Shown piece after piece: positions 28,654-36,962 of a DNA stretch of 64,000 nucleotides. Position 1 is the stretch's first letter; each line of letters begins with the position of its first letter. Origin of the DNA: Pannonibacter tanglangensis (lineage in GTDB: Bacteria > Pseudomonadota > Alphaproteobacteria > Rhizobiales > Stappiaceae); assembly GCF_009915685.1 (NCBI RefSeq), contig NZ_JAABLP010000001.1; one strand, given 5' to 3'. The notes beneath the pieces are model-generated. The model did no database searches. It worked only from the letters and a program-made list of their open reading frames with translations, and was not told the origin of the DNA. The position numbers and the translations under genes were made by a program.

Positions 28654-29040
28654 TTACTGGCCCGGGGTCCAGGGCTGGTAGTCGCCGGTGACTTCCGGAC
28701 GCTGGTTGTCGGCCAGGATCGAGCCCTTGGGGCGATAGGCCGCCGGCGTTCCGGTCAGATTGGCGTGATGCGGCTTCTGCCAGGACTTGGCGTGATAGTT
28801 CTCCTCGGTCGGAGCCACATCGACGCGGTGATGCATCCAGCCGTGCCAGCCCGGAGGAATGGTCGAGGCCTCGGCAAGGCCGTTGTAGATGACCCAGCGC
28901 TTCTTGCCACCGCGCTCGCGGTAGTACTTGTTGCCGAACTCGTCCTCGCCGACGAACTCACCCTTGCGCCAGGTGAAGAAGCGGGTGCCCATGGTCTGGC
29001 CGTTCCACCAGGTGAAAAGCTCGAGCAGAAGCTGCTTCAT
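28654..29040 (-). CDS. NADH:ubiquinone oxidoreductase subunit NDUFA12 family
   Basis: A 128-residue homologue of the mitochondrial complex I accessory subunit NDUFA12 (B17.2), found in alphaproteobacteria. Recognisable features are an N-terminal TWWNGQTMGTRFFTWRKG, the core VGEDEFGNKYYRER, RRWV/KRWVIYNG, and PPGWHGWMHHRVD. It likely associates with the peripheral arm of complex I and helps its assembly. The ATG at 29040 starts the conserved region exactly. It is a single-gene unit away from the nuo operon, as is common. Confidence 0.93.
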   Translation of the reverse strand: MKQLLLELFTWWNGQTMGTRFFTWRKGEFVGEDEFGNKYYRERGGKKRWVIYNGLAEASTIPPGWHGWMHHRVDVAPTEENYHAKSWQKPHHANLTGTPAAYRPKGSILADNQRPEVTGDYQPWTPGQ

Positions 29041-29295
29041 CGTTCCTGCGCTCCTTGGGCCGCACACCCGTGCGGCGCTGTCTTGCGGCCTGGCCTGGCC
29101 GGGGTCATCTGCCGGATGCCGGCCCCGGCCCGTCGCCGCCAGGCAATCGGGAGGGCCGGCGGCGCCGGCCCGATTTGCGCGGAATATGACGGGTGTTTCT
29201 GTCCCTGTCCAGACGCATGGCGCGGTTCTGCAAGGATGCCGCATCGCGCGGTGCCGGACGGATGGAGGGTCCGGATCCGTATCCGGGGGCTGCTC

Positions 29296-30180
29296 CTATC
29301 CCTTGGCCTGCCGCAGGGCCGCATAGGCTTGGGCCTTGGCCGCCTTGAGCCGCCGGGTCGCGGGCGCCTCCGGTGACGCGGGGCCCCGGTGGGCCGGCTC
29401 GAGGGTCGCAGGATCGGCGGCCGGACGGGCGGCCGGCAGCGGGGGCGCGCCTGTTGTCTTGCCCGGGACCGCACCGGCTGTCGCGCCTTGTGCCGGCGCC
29501 TGGGACGGCAGCGCAGCCGCAGCTGCGGCCTTGCGCGACGCCCCTGGCCGCGTGGCCGCCCGCACCGGCGCCGAATCAGGCGCTGCACCCGGCTCGGTGC
29601 TGAACACCTGCTCGACCGTTTCCAGCGCCTCCTGATAGCGGCGGGTCGCCCGCTCGTGATAGGCGCGGGCGTTGTCGAGCGTCTGCATCTTGCCAGCCTG
29701 GGCGTCGAGCAGCCCGGCAACACCGTCGATGGTGTAGAAGCCGTTCTTGTCGGGTGCGAACTGGCGGTCATCGCTCAGCAGCCAGCGGACACGGGCATAG
29801 AGCATCGACGGCGACACCGGCTTGACCAGCAGATGATGCGCCCCCGCCCGCAGCGCCTTGTCGACCAGCGCGCGGGTGCCATGGGCGGTGATGAAGAGAA
29901 GCGGCACGAAGCAGAGCGGGGCCATGTTCCGGTGCCGGATGAGGCGCAGGAGCTGGTAGCCGCTGGTGGGTTCCATCTTCCAGTCGGCGAGGATGAGATT
30001 GGGCGGCTCGGTGAGCATGGCCTCCAGCGAGGCGTCGACCGTGTCGAAGACGCGCACACGCTCCACCTTGAAGCTGAGCAGGATCGACCGGAGGATGGTC
30101 TGCATCTGCCGCGAATCCTCGACGATGACGACGTCGAGCGCTTCCAGCGGCAGGCCATAGGCTGCGTGGTGATGTTTCAT
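29296..30180 (-). CDS. CheY-like response regulator with disordered tail
   Basis: A 294-residue protein. Residues 15-135 form a receiver domain with the acidic pair E21/D22, phospho-acceptor D66 (LILADWKME), T98 (LLFITAHGT) and K120 (HLLVKPVSP). A helical segment follows, including KMQTLDNARAYHERATRRYQ, then an Ala/Pro-rich tail of about 110 residues. There is no DNA-binding or enzymatic output domain, so it may signal by protein contact. The partner kinase is not in the window. The N-terminal MKHHHAAYG is a natural His-rich start. Confidence 0.88.
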   Translation of the reverse strand: MKHHHAAYGLPLEALDVVIVEDSRQMQTILRSILLSFKVERVRVFDTVDASLEAMLTEPPNLILADWKMEPTSGYQLLRLIRHRNMAPLCFVPLLFITAHGTRALVDKALRAGAHHLLVKPVSPSMLYARVRWLLSDDRQFAPDKNGFYTIDGVAGLLDAQAGKMQTLDNARAYHERATRRYQEALETVEQVFSTEPGAAPDSAPVRAATRPGASRKAAAAAALPSQAPAQGATAGAVPGKTTGAPPLPAARPAADPATLEPAHRGPASPEAPATRRLKAAKAQAYAALRQAKG

Positions 30181-30406
30181 GACTGGTCCCGGGCCCCCAA
30201 CATGGTCCGACAGGATCTGTGTCGCACGGGCCGGCTTAAACCCGGTTCAATGGCCGGGCCGGTGTTTTCGTCAAATTGTCTGCAAAGGCCCTGAAGCTCA
30301 GGACGAGCGGCAAAAGCGGCGCAAAAGCCCCTGATCCGGCTGAAAAACCGCCGCCGGTTTCCGCCTTTCCCGGCTTGTCCACCACACTCCCCGATTTCCA
30401 CAGCCA

Positions 30407-30422
30407 CCACAATATTTAGATC
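30407..30422. promoter_or_regulatory. Weak NrdR-box-like sequence upstream of nrdJ
   Basis: CCACAATATTTAGATC matches about 11 of 16 positions of the NrdR-box pattern (acaCwAtATaTwGtgt). It lies about 40-55 bp upstream of the candidate nrdJ -35. The usual second box at a helical-turn spacing was not found, so this is tentative. Confidence 0.25.
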
Positions 30423-30462
30423 ACCACCCACAAGGCAGACACAACGGATAGCTGCCCGCCGC

Positions 30463-30490
30463 TTGACGCTAACAAACGATTCACACTAAT
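30463..30490 (+). promoter_or_regulatory. Candidate nrdJ promoter
   Basis: TTGACG (30463-30468), a 16-bp spacer, then ACTAAT (30485-30490). Transcription from here would give a leader of about 340 nt before the nrdJ ATG. Confidence 0.4.
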
Positions 30491-30496
30491 GTCGCA

Positions 30497-30838
30497 AACA
30501 TAGCGGTATGCGTAACCGGGGCCGGATTTCCTTCCAGGCTTCCTCCAGTGACACCGATCCCCTGCGTTGACGGCCGATCGCCCAAGGATCGGCCGCGCCG
30601 GCTTGCGCCGGCCCCGTCATTGCCTCGGATTGGCTGGACACACACCGCCTGCGCACCATATCTGGTCGCAGAGATCTGGAATTCTACAACATGATGGGTT
30701 CCGCGCCTGGCGACGGAACCTCGTGAACAGGGCGGCGGCAGTTCACCGTCCGACGGCATGTGTCGTCGGGCACGGATCCTGTCTGCCTGAACGGACGCCT
30801 GCGGGCGTCGCGATTGGCGTGGCGAAGGGGGCATGGGA
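30497..30838 (+). promoter_or_regulatory. Long, hairpin-rich leader upstream of nrdJ; no gene
   Basis: The 658-bp gap before nrdJ holds no gene. Its 3' half contains several strong hairpins: 30571-30595 (9-bp perfect stem CGGCCGATC), 30597-30612 (GCCGGC / GCCGGC), 30746-30775 (imperfect), and 30794-30809 (GACGCC-TGCG-GGCGTC). The last ends 15 nt before the AAGGGG ribosome binding site. This density suggests a structured regulatory RNA. No B12-box or other cobalamin riboswitch core was recognised. Whether it senses anything is inference. Confidence 0.4.
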
Positions 30839-33800
30839 ATGCGGATTGAGCGGCGTTACACCAGGGACGGACAGTCGCCCTACGCTGACATCGAGTTCAC
30901 GACGACCACGAGCGAGATCCGCAATCCGGATGGCTCGGTCGTCTTCCGCCTCGAGAACATCCAGGTGCCGGCCCAGTTTTCCCAGGTGGCGGCCGACATC
31001 CTTGCTCAGAAGTACTTCCGCAAGGCCGGCGTGCCCGCCCGCCTGAAGGCGGTCGAGGAAAACACCGTTCCCTCCTGGCTCTGGCGCCAGGAAGCCGACG
31101 TGGCCGCGCTCGACGCGCTGCCGGACGGCGAGCGCTACGGCTCGGAAACCGACGCGCGCCAGGTCTTTGACCGGCTTGCCGGCACCTGGACCTACTGGGG
31201 CTGGAAGGGCGGCTATTTCGACAGCGAAGCCGATGCCCGCGCCTTCTACGACGAACTGCGCTTCATGCTGGCGACCCAGAAGGTGGCGCCGAACAGCCCG
31301 CAGTGGTTCAACACCGGCCTGCACTGGGCCTATGGCATCGACGGCCCCGGCCAGGGCCACTATTACGTCGACTTCCAGACCGGCGAGCTGACCCGCTCGA
31401 CCTCGGCCTATGAACACCCGCAGCCGCATGCCTGCTTCATCCAGTCGGTCGAGGACGATCTCGTCAACGAGAACGGCATCATGGACCTGTGGGTGCGCGA
31501 GGCGCGCCTGTTCAAGTACGGCTCCGGCACAGGCTCCAACTTCTCGCGCCTGCGCGGCGAAGGCGAGAAGCTGTCCGGCGGCGGCCGCTCCTCCGGCCTG
31601 ATGAGCTTCCTCAAGATCGGTGACCGGGCGGCCGGCGCCATCAAGTCCGGCGGCACCACCCGCCGCGCGGCCAAGATGGTCGTGGTCGATGTCGACCACC
31701 CGGACATCGAGGACTACATCTCCTGGAAGGTGAAGGAAGAGCAGAAGGTGGCCGCGCTCGTCACCGGCTCCAAGATCTGCCAGAAGCACCTGACCGCGAT
31801 CATGAAGGCCTGCGTCAACTGCGAGGCCGACAATGGCGACTGCTTCGACCCGGCCAAGAACCCGGCGCTGAAGCGCGAGATCCGCGCCGCCAAGAAGATG
31901 ATGGTGCCGGAAAACTACATCCGCCGCGTCATCCAGTTCGCCCGCCAGGGCTACACCTCCATCGAGTTCCCGGTCTACAACACCGACTGGGACTCGGAGG
32001 CCTACCTGACCGTGGCCGGCCAGAACTCCAACAACTCCGTGCGCGTCACCGACGGCTTCCTGAAGGCCGTGGTCGAGGACGGCACCTGGGACCTGACCGC
32101 CCGCAAGGACGGCAAGGTGCTGAAGACCCTGAAGGCGCGCGAGCTGTGGGAGCAGATCGGCTATGCCGCCTGGGCCTCGGCCGATCCCGGCATCCAGTAC
32201 CACACCACCATCAACGACTGGCACACCTGCCCGGCCTCGGGCGAGATCCGCGCGTCCAACCCCTGCTCGGAATACATGTTCCTCGACGACACGGCCTGCA
32301 ACCTGGCGTCGCTGAACCTGCTGCAGTTCCGCCGGCCGGACCGCTCCTTCGACGTCGCCAACTACGAGCATGCCGTCCGCCTGTGGACCATCGTGCTGGA
32401 AGTCTCGGTGCTGATGGCGCAGTTCCCGTCCAAGGAAATCGCCGAACTCTCCTACCGCTACCGCACGCTCGGCCTTGGCTATGCCAACATCGGCGGCCTC
32501 CTGATGACCGCCGGCATTCCCTATGACAGCGCCGAAGGCCGTGCGCTCTGCGGCGCGCTGACCGCGATCATGACCGGCGTGTGCTATGCCACCTCGGCCG
32601 AGATGGCGGGCGAGCTGGGCGCCTTCCCGGGCTATGCCGACAACGCAGCCCACATGCTGCGCGTCATGCGCAACCACCGCCGCGCCGCCTATGGCGAGGC
32701 GACGGGCTACGAGCTCCTCTCCACCAACCCGGTGCCGCTCGACCATGCCTCCTGCCCCGACCAGACCCTGATCGAGCGCGCCAAGCTCGCCTGGGACCGG
32801 GCGCTGGAGCTCGGCGAGAAGCACGGCTACCGCAACGCCCAGACGACCGTGATTGCCCCCACCGGCACCATCGGCCTCGTCATGGACTGCGACACCACCG
32901 GCATCGAACCGGACTTCGCCCTGGTGAAGTTCAAGAAGCTGGCCGGCGGCGGCTACTTCAAGATCATCAACCGCGCCGTGCCGGAAGCGCTCGAGGTGCT
33001 GGGCTACCGCGCCAGCGAGATCGCCGAGATCGAGGCCTATGCGGTCGGTCACGGCTCGCTCGACCAGGCACCTGGCATCCACCCGGCCGCGCTGAAGGCC
33101 AAGGGCTTCACCGACGAGAGCCTTGCCAAGCTCAAGGGCGCGCTGAAGTCGGCCTTCGACATCAAGTTCGTCTTCAACCGCTGGACGCTCGGCGATGCGC
33201 AGCTGGCCGCGCTCGGCGTCACGGCCGAGCAGATGAATGACCCCGCCTTCGAGCTGCTGCCCTTCCTGGGCTTCAGCAAGGCGGAGATCGAGGCGGCCAA
33301 CACCCATGTCTGCGGTGCCATGACGCTGGAAGGCGCGCCCTACCTGAAGAAGGAGCACTATCCGGTCTTCGACTGCGCCAACCCCTGCGGCAAGATCGGC
33401 AAGCGCTACCTGTCGGTGGAAAGCCACATCCGCATGATGGCGGCAGCCCAGCCCTTCATCTCGGGGGCGATCTCCAAGACCATCAACATGCCGAACGACG
33501 CCAGCGTCGAGGACTGCAAGGAAGCCTACATGCTGTCCTGGCGCCTGGCGCTGAAGGCCAACGCGCTCTACCGCGACGGCTCCAAGCTGAGCCAGCCGCT
33601 GAACGCGCAGCTGATTGCCGACGAGGACGAGGACGCGGAAGAGGCCGCCGAGGCCATCGCCGCCAAGCCTGCGGCCGCCAAGGCCGAGGTCATTGCCGAG
33701 CGCATCGTCGAGCGGATCATCGAGCGCACCATCCGCTCGCGCGAGAAGATGCCGGACCGCCGCAAGGGCTACACCCAGAAGGCGCGCGTCGGCGGGCACA

Positions 33801-34543
33801 AGGTCTATCTCACCACCGGCGAATATGCCGACGGGCGGCTTGGCGAGATCTTCATCGACATGCACAAGGAAGGCGCCGCCTTCCGCTCGCTGATGAACAA
33901 CTTCGCCATCGCCATCTCGCTCGGCCTGCAGTACGGCGTGCCGCTGGAGGAATATGTCGACGCCTTCACCTTCACCCGCTTCGAGCCGGCGGGCATGGTG
34001 CAGGGCAACGAGGCGATCAAGAACGCGACCTCGATCCTCGACTACATCTTCCGCGAGCTGGCCGTGTCCTACCTCGGCCGTCATGACCTCGCCCATGTGC
34101 CGCCGGAAGCCTTCGGCAACACCGGCATCAGCAACGCCGGCCTCAGCGACGACCGCCCGCACGAGCCCGCCGTGGTCTCCCACGGCCTGGTGCGCGGCCA
34201 GACCGAACGCTTCCGCCTGGTCCAGGCCGGCGGCGAGCCGGCCGGGTCCCTCGCAGGATCGCTGTCGGTCGCCCCGGCGAAGGCAGCCACCCAGCCGGTG
34301 GCCCAGACCTCGGCGGTTGCCACCGCCTTTGCCCGCTCGGGCAACACGGAAGTGGCGCTGAAGCTGGAAACCGCCGCCGCGGCCGCCGCCCCTGCCCTGT
34401 CGTCGGCCGCCGAGCGCATCGCCCAGGCCCGGATGAAGGGCTATGAAGGCGAAAGCTGCTCGGAATGCGGCAACTTCACCATGGTGCGCAACGGCACCTG
34501 CCTGAAGTGCGACACCTGCGGCTCGACGAGCGGGTGCAGCTGA
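30839..34543 (+). CDS. nrdJ: Adenosylcobalamin-dependent (class II) ribonucleotide reductase
   Basis: The 1234-residue NrdJ reduces ribonucleotides using adenosylcobalamin, independent of oxygen. The active-site layout is complete: redox Cys199 (PQPHACFIQS), radical-site NPCSE with the thiyl Cys476 and Glu478, and redox Cys487 (DDTACNLAS). The 11-residue spacing matches C322/C333 of the Thermotoga enzyme. An internal Cys cluster (KACVNCEADNGDCF) and a C-terminal TSCPD-type region (about 970-1080) are present. A terminal Cys-rich tail (CSECG...CLKCDTCG) probably relays electrons. ATG 30839 is preferred over 30833 because AAGGGG lies 8 nt before it and the paralogue starts identically (MRIER). 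A strong terminator follows. Confidence 0.96.
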   Translation: MRIERRYTRDGQSPYADIEFTTTTSEIRNPDGSVVFRLENIQVPAQFSQVAADILAQKYFRKAGVPARLKAVEENTVPSWLWRQEADVAALDALPDGERYGSETDARQVFDRLAGTWTYWGWKGGYFDSEADARAFYDELRFMLATQKVAPNSPQWFNTGLHWAYGIDGPGQGHYYVDFQTGELTRSTSAYEHPQPHACFIQSVEDDLVNENGIMDLWVREARLFKYGSGTGSNFSRLRGEGEKLSGGGRSSGLMSFLKIGDRAAGAIKSGGTTRRAAKMVVVDVDHPDIEDYISWKVKEEQKVAALVTGSKICQKHLTAIMKACVNCEADNGDCFDPAKNPALKREIRAAKKMMVPENYIRRVIQFARQGYTSIEFPVYNTDWDSEAYLTVAGQNSNNSVRVTDGFLKAVVEDGTWDLTARKDGKVLKTLKARELWEQIGYAAWASADPGIQYHTTINDWHTCPASGEIRASNPCSEYMFLDDTACNLASLNLLQFRRPDRSFDVANYEHAVRLWTIVLEVSVLMAQFPSKEIAELSYRYRTLGLGYANIGGLLMTAGIPYDSAEGRALCGALTAIMTGVCYATSAEMAGELGAFPGYADNAAHMLRVMRNHRRAAYGEATGYELLSTNPVPLDHASCPDQTLIERAKLAWDRALELGEKHGYRNAQTTVIAPTGTIGLVMDCDTTGIEPDFALVKFKKLAGGGYFKIINRAVPEALEVLGYRASEIAEIEAYAVGHGSLDQAPGIHPAALKAKGFTDESLAKLKGALKSAFDIKFVFNRWTLGDAQLAALGVTAEQMNDPAFELLPFLGFSKAEIEAANTHVCGAMTLEGAPYLKKEHYPVFDCANPCGKIGKRYLSVESHIRMMAAAQPFISGAISKTINMPNDASVEDCKEAYMLSWRLALKANALYRDGSKLSQPLNAQLIADEDEDAEEAAEAIAAKPAAAKAEVIAERIVERIIERTIRSREKMPDRRKGYTQKARVGGHKVYLTTGEYADGRLGEIFIDMHKEGAAFRSLMNNFAIAISLGLQYGVPLEEYVDAFTFTRFEPAGMVQGNEAIKNATSILDYIFRELAVSYLGRHDLAHVPPEAFGNTGISNAGLSDDRPHEPAVVSHGLVRGQTERFRLVQAGGEPAGSLAGSLSVAPAKAATQPVAQTSAVATAFARSGNTEVALKLETAAAAAAPALSSAAERIAQARMKGYEGESCSECGNFTMVRNGTCLKCDTCGSTSGCS

Positions 34544-34561
34544 GGGGAGTGAGGTGATCCT

Positions 34562-34596
34562 GAGCCGCCCCGGCTGAAACGGTCAGCGGGCGGCTC
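34562..34596 (+). other. Strong hairpin after nrdJ
   Basis: GAGCCGCCC pairs with GGGCGGCTC, with an inner GCTGA/TCAGC stem. It lies 18 bp after the nrdJ stop and just before the true terminator, and may stabilise the nrdJ mRNA 3' end. Confidence 0.45.
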
Positions 34597-34614
34597 GGGG
34601 GAAATCTGAAAACA

Positions 34615-34652
34615 AAAAAACCCGCCTGTCAGGGATGATGGGCGGGTTTTTT
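34615..34652 (+). terminator. Rho-independent terminator of nrdJ
   Basis: A 12-bp stem AAAAAACCCGCC / GGCGGGTTTTTT with a 14-nt loop, ending in a T-run. It marks the right edge of the nrdJ unit and the left edge of the AT-rich patch. Confidence 0.9.
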
Positions 34653-34807
34653 GGAACAATGCAATTGCAATTTGCACCTTATCTCTCGAATATTATTCGC
34701 CATACCGCGTTTTCTGACCTCGTTTAATTTTTTTATTTTGATACTCACCATCAACTTGAGAACGGATCTTCAGAAAATCATCTTCACATGGACTAAGCGA
34801 GATTTTC

Positions 34808-35404
34808 ATGTCTGAGACATGGATTGAAGTAGATGAGGCACAAGACGTTGCTGCATCGATCCGGCACGCATTGCGTTCTGCCCAGTTTGTCGGCGAGGAC
34901 CCATATGCGTGGAAATGGGTCGTACTCGCTTTGCACTCTGCTCTGCAAGGCGCATGTGTTTGTCACTTAACAGAAACTGCATCGCCACTAGGCGCAGTAA
35001 AAAAGAAAAATCGACGCGAATGGTTGGAATACTATAAGTTATCACGTAGTGATCCAACAGCAACAGAACCTAAAACGCATTTGATGACACTTCCAGAGTT
35101 GCTAAAAGAGTGCCGGAAGCTTGGATCTGCCGGTGGCCCCTGTGGCTCTACTGCTATCCAAATTAGTGACTCCGAATTGGAGTGGCTAACCCGGTTCCAC
35201 AGGCACATCCGTAACCAGTTCACACACTTTGAGCCCCAAACCTGGATCCTGGAAGTTTCCGGAATACCCAGTATCGCAAAATTGATTTCAAGAATAATAA
35301 GCGATATCTATATTAGTGGCTGGGCATTTCGTAATTTCAATGAAAATGAAGCAAATGAATTTGATGTTAATATTCGCAAGCTTTCCGATATTTTGTTGAG
35401 ATAA
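34808..35404 (+). CDS. HEPN-like hypothetical protein in AT-rich patch
   Basis: A 198-residue, mostly helical protein. Near residues 133-141 it has HIRNQFTHF, i.e. R135-x4-H140, the Arg-x4-6-His pattern of HEPN ribonucleases found in toxins and defence proteins. Nothing else supports a specific family; the Rx4H could be coincidental. The gene and its flanks (about 34650-35640) are visibly AT-rich and use AT-ending codons, unlike the rest of the window, indicating horizontal acquisition. No partner antitoxin (for example an MNT nucleotidyltransferase) is adjacent. The ribosome binding site is weak. Possible roles are RNA cleavage or phage defence, but function is unproven. Confidence 0.55.
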   Translation: MSETWIEVDEAQDVAASIRHALRSAQFVGEDPYAWKWVVLALHSALQGACVCHLTETASPLGAVKKKNRREWLEYYKLSRSDPTATEPKTHLMTLPELLKECRKLGSAGGPCGSTAIQISDSELEWLTRFHRHIRNQFTHFEPQTWILEVSGIPSIAKLISRIISDIYISGWAFRNFNENEANEFDVNIRKLSDILLR

Positions 35405-35670
35405 GTTGATTTTTACATTATATGGTAATTTTATTATCTGCAATTAAATCATTTGAAGACCGATTAACGCATCATCTTTGTCAAAAAATTACACAAAAAA
35501 GTTTCAAGCCGACATAAATCAATTTTTCAAAGGGAAAATCGCTATTTCATTTTGAATTTTCGATTTTGATGACGAGTAAATCATAAACAATTCTTTGAAC
35601 TGAGACGATGAGCGTCGATCTTGTTTTGTGACTGGGGCTCTACGCAAAGCAGTGCCAGCTCCCGGGCTCT

Positions 35671-35700
35671 CCGGTCCCGGCTCGGGGGCCGGGATGACGG
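35671..35700. repeat. Dispersed palindromic repeat, copy A
   Basis: A GGTCCCGGC...GCCGGGATGA hairpin unit. Similar units are at 35751-35776, 53672-53704, 53764-53793 and, weaker, near 27745-27769. Confidence 0.5.
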
Positions 35701-35750
35701 GCGGACGGGCTTCGGAAACAAAGCCTCGATCCCGGTCTCGTGACGTTTTT

Positions 35751-35776
35751 CGGTCCCGGATCGGAGGCCGGGATTT
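35751..35776. repeat. Dispersed palindromic repeat, copy B
   Basis: CGGTCCCGGATCGGAGGCCG plus GGATTT, the same CCCGG...CCGGGAT pattern as copy A, 50 bp away and in the same orientation. Confidence 0.5.
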
Positions 35777-35965
35777 CAGGGGGCGGGCGTGAGGACAGGG
35801 AACTGGCCCCGGCTCTTGCTTGCGATCCGGCGCCGCGCGGGGGGCATCCAGCTTCCAACCCTGAAAGTTTCAAGGTCCAATCCCCGCAAGGGCGGCGAGG
35901 TCGGGCAGTGTGGGGGCATGAAGCAGCAAGACCCGGACGGTCCGGCTGACGACAGGAGACCCCAG

Positions 35966-36391
35966 ATGCGTGACGCGACAGACATTCACCCGATCCCGGA
36001 GACCCGGCCGGCACGGGAGACGGCCGCAGGCCAGAGCCTTGAGCGGGTGATCCAGGACAGGGCAGCGGCCGATCCGGCGTTCCGGGCGGCACTTCTGGCC
36101 GATCCGCTGGCGGCGATTGCCGGGGCGTTCCGGCTGGCGCCGATGCCGGGGCTGAAGCTGCGGGTGATCGAGGAGCAGCCGGGCGAGGTGGTGCTGGTGC
36201 TGCCGCGGGCGGCGGCGCTGGAGGCCGATGAACTCTCCGAGGCCGAGCTGGCGAAGGCCTCCGGCGGCTTTTCCGGCGTCAACGGCCAGATCGTCGATTC
36301 CGTCACACAGACCAACGTGAAGCTGCCCGGCGGGCCCAACGCCATGGGCGCGGTGTTCCTGCGCCCCGGCTTCCGCCTGTTTCCGTTCTGA
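35966..36391 (+). CDS. NHLP-type leader peptide protein 1 (putative RiPP precursor)
   Basis: A 141-residue protein with a nitrile-hydratase-like leader (NHLP). After a short N-terminus come LERVIQDRAAADPAFRAALL, then the strand region LKLRVIEEQPGEVVLVLP, then ELSEAELAKASGG. The double-Gly boundary at residues 100-101 is typical of leader cleavage by a peptidase-containing transporter. The predicted core is residues 102-141 (FSGVNGQIVD to RLFPF). It has no Cys, and few Ser/Thr, but many Gly, Asn, Pro and Phe. ATG 35966 has AGGAGA upstream. NHLP leaders occur in proteusin and some azole-peptide precursors. No maturase is adjacent, so the product type is unknown. Confidence 0.75.
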   Translation: MRDATDIHPIPETRPARETAAGQSLERVIQDRAAADPAFRAALLADPLAAIAGAFRLAPMPGLKLRVIEEQPGEVVLVLPRAAALEADELSEAELAKASGGFSGVNGQIVDSVTQTNVKLPGGPNAMGAVFLRPGFRLFPF

Positions 36392-36413
36392 CCCCTGACC
36401 CGAGGACCTTGCC

Positions 36414-36797
36414 ATGACCGAACAGACCACCTGGGACCGCGCCGACGTCGAGGATGTCATCCGCACGCAGGCGGAGACGGACGCCGCCTTCCGCGCCAAG
36501 CTGATCGCCGACCCGCGCGCAGCCATTGCCGAGTTGTTCCGCGCCGAGCCGAAGGCCGGGCTGAGCTTCTCCATCATCGAGGAACAGCCGGGCGAGGTGG
36601 TGCTGGTGCTGCCAGCCGCAAAGGACGAGCTGTCGCTGGCCGAACTGGATCAGGCCTCGGGCGGGGCCACCTACACGATCACCGTTAACAACCGGTCGGG
36701 TCAGGGCAGCCACTTCGCATTTCTGCCGAACCCGCGCTACTGGATCATGCCCGGTGGTGGCTTGATCGGCATGCCGCCGTTCTCCTGGTGGGGCTGA
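36414..36797 (+). CDS. NHLP-type leader peptide protein 2 (putative RiPP precursor)
   Basis: A 127-residue paralogue of the preceding gene, 22 bp downstream, with a GAGGA ribosome binding site. The leader repeats the pattern AAFRAKLIADPRAAIAELF, SIIEEQPGEVVLVLPAA, ELSLAELDQASGG, with double Gly at 83-84. The core (85-127) is unrelated to that of protein 1: it begins ATYTITVNNRSGQG and ends LIGMPPFSWWG, is Cys-free and is rich in Asn, Gly, Pro and aromatic residues. A 29-bp stretch of leader DNA is identical between the genes (36176-36204 and 36585-36613). Conserved leader with divergent core is the classic precursor-family pattern. Confidence 0.75.
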   Translation: MTEQTTWDRADVEDVIRTQAETDAAFRAKLIADPRAAIAELFRAEPKAGLSFSIIEEQPGEVVLVLPAAKDELSLAELDQASGGATYTITVNNRSGQGSHFAFLPNPRYWIMPGGGLIGMPPFSWWG

Positions 36798-36962
36798 GCC
36801 CCACGCCGGTCCGGCCCGACGCGCCGCCGCCACCTGCGGCGGCGACAGGGCCCCAGGAATCGGCTAGAGTGCAATCGTGACGTGCAGCCCCCGGGGCTTA
36901 ATCCTCTGGCAAGGAATTCCCGGCACGGTCGCTGCAGCGCGTCTCGGCCCGGGAGCCTGCCG

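Larger units (their letters stand above)
35405..35965. other. AT-rich then repeat-bearing gap; no gene
   Basis: The first 230 bp are strongly AT-rich with A/T runs and look like the flank of the acquired patch. GC returns near 35640. Two copies of a palindromic repeat (35671-35700 and 35751-35776) follow. The remainder precedes the first NHLP gene and should contain its promoter, though no clear -35/-10 was identified. Confidence 0.45.

Noticed and set aside
30497..30838. Cobalamin riboswitch upstream of nrdJ
   Set aside because: The leader is structured, but no B12-box or other conserved cobalamin-aptamer core could be matched.
30743..34183. Very long open frame on the minus strand opposite nrdJ
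   Set aside because: It is opposite a clearly conserved gene and results from high-GC third codon positions; similar shadows oppose the SPOR, parE and NrdJ-paralogue genes.
34808..35404. Two-gene HEPN/MNT toxin-antitoxin pair
   Set aside because: No nucleotidyltransferase partner is adjacent, so only a HEPN-like single gene is called.
35966..36797. Structural nitrile hydratase subunits
   Set aside because: Only the leader-like helix/strand and the double-Gly boundary are present; the metal-binding CxxCSC motif of nitrile hydratase is absent.
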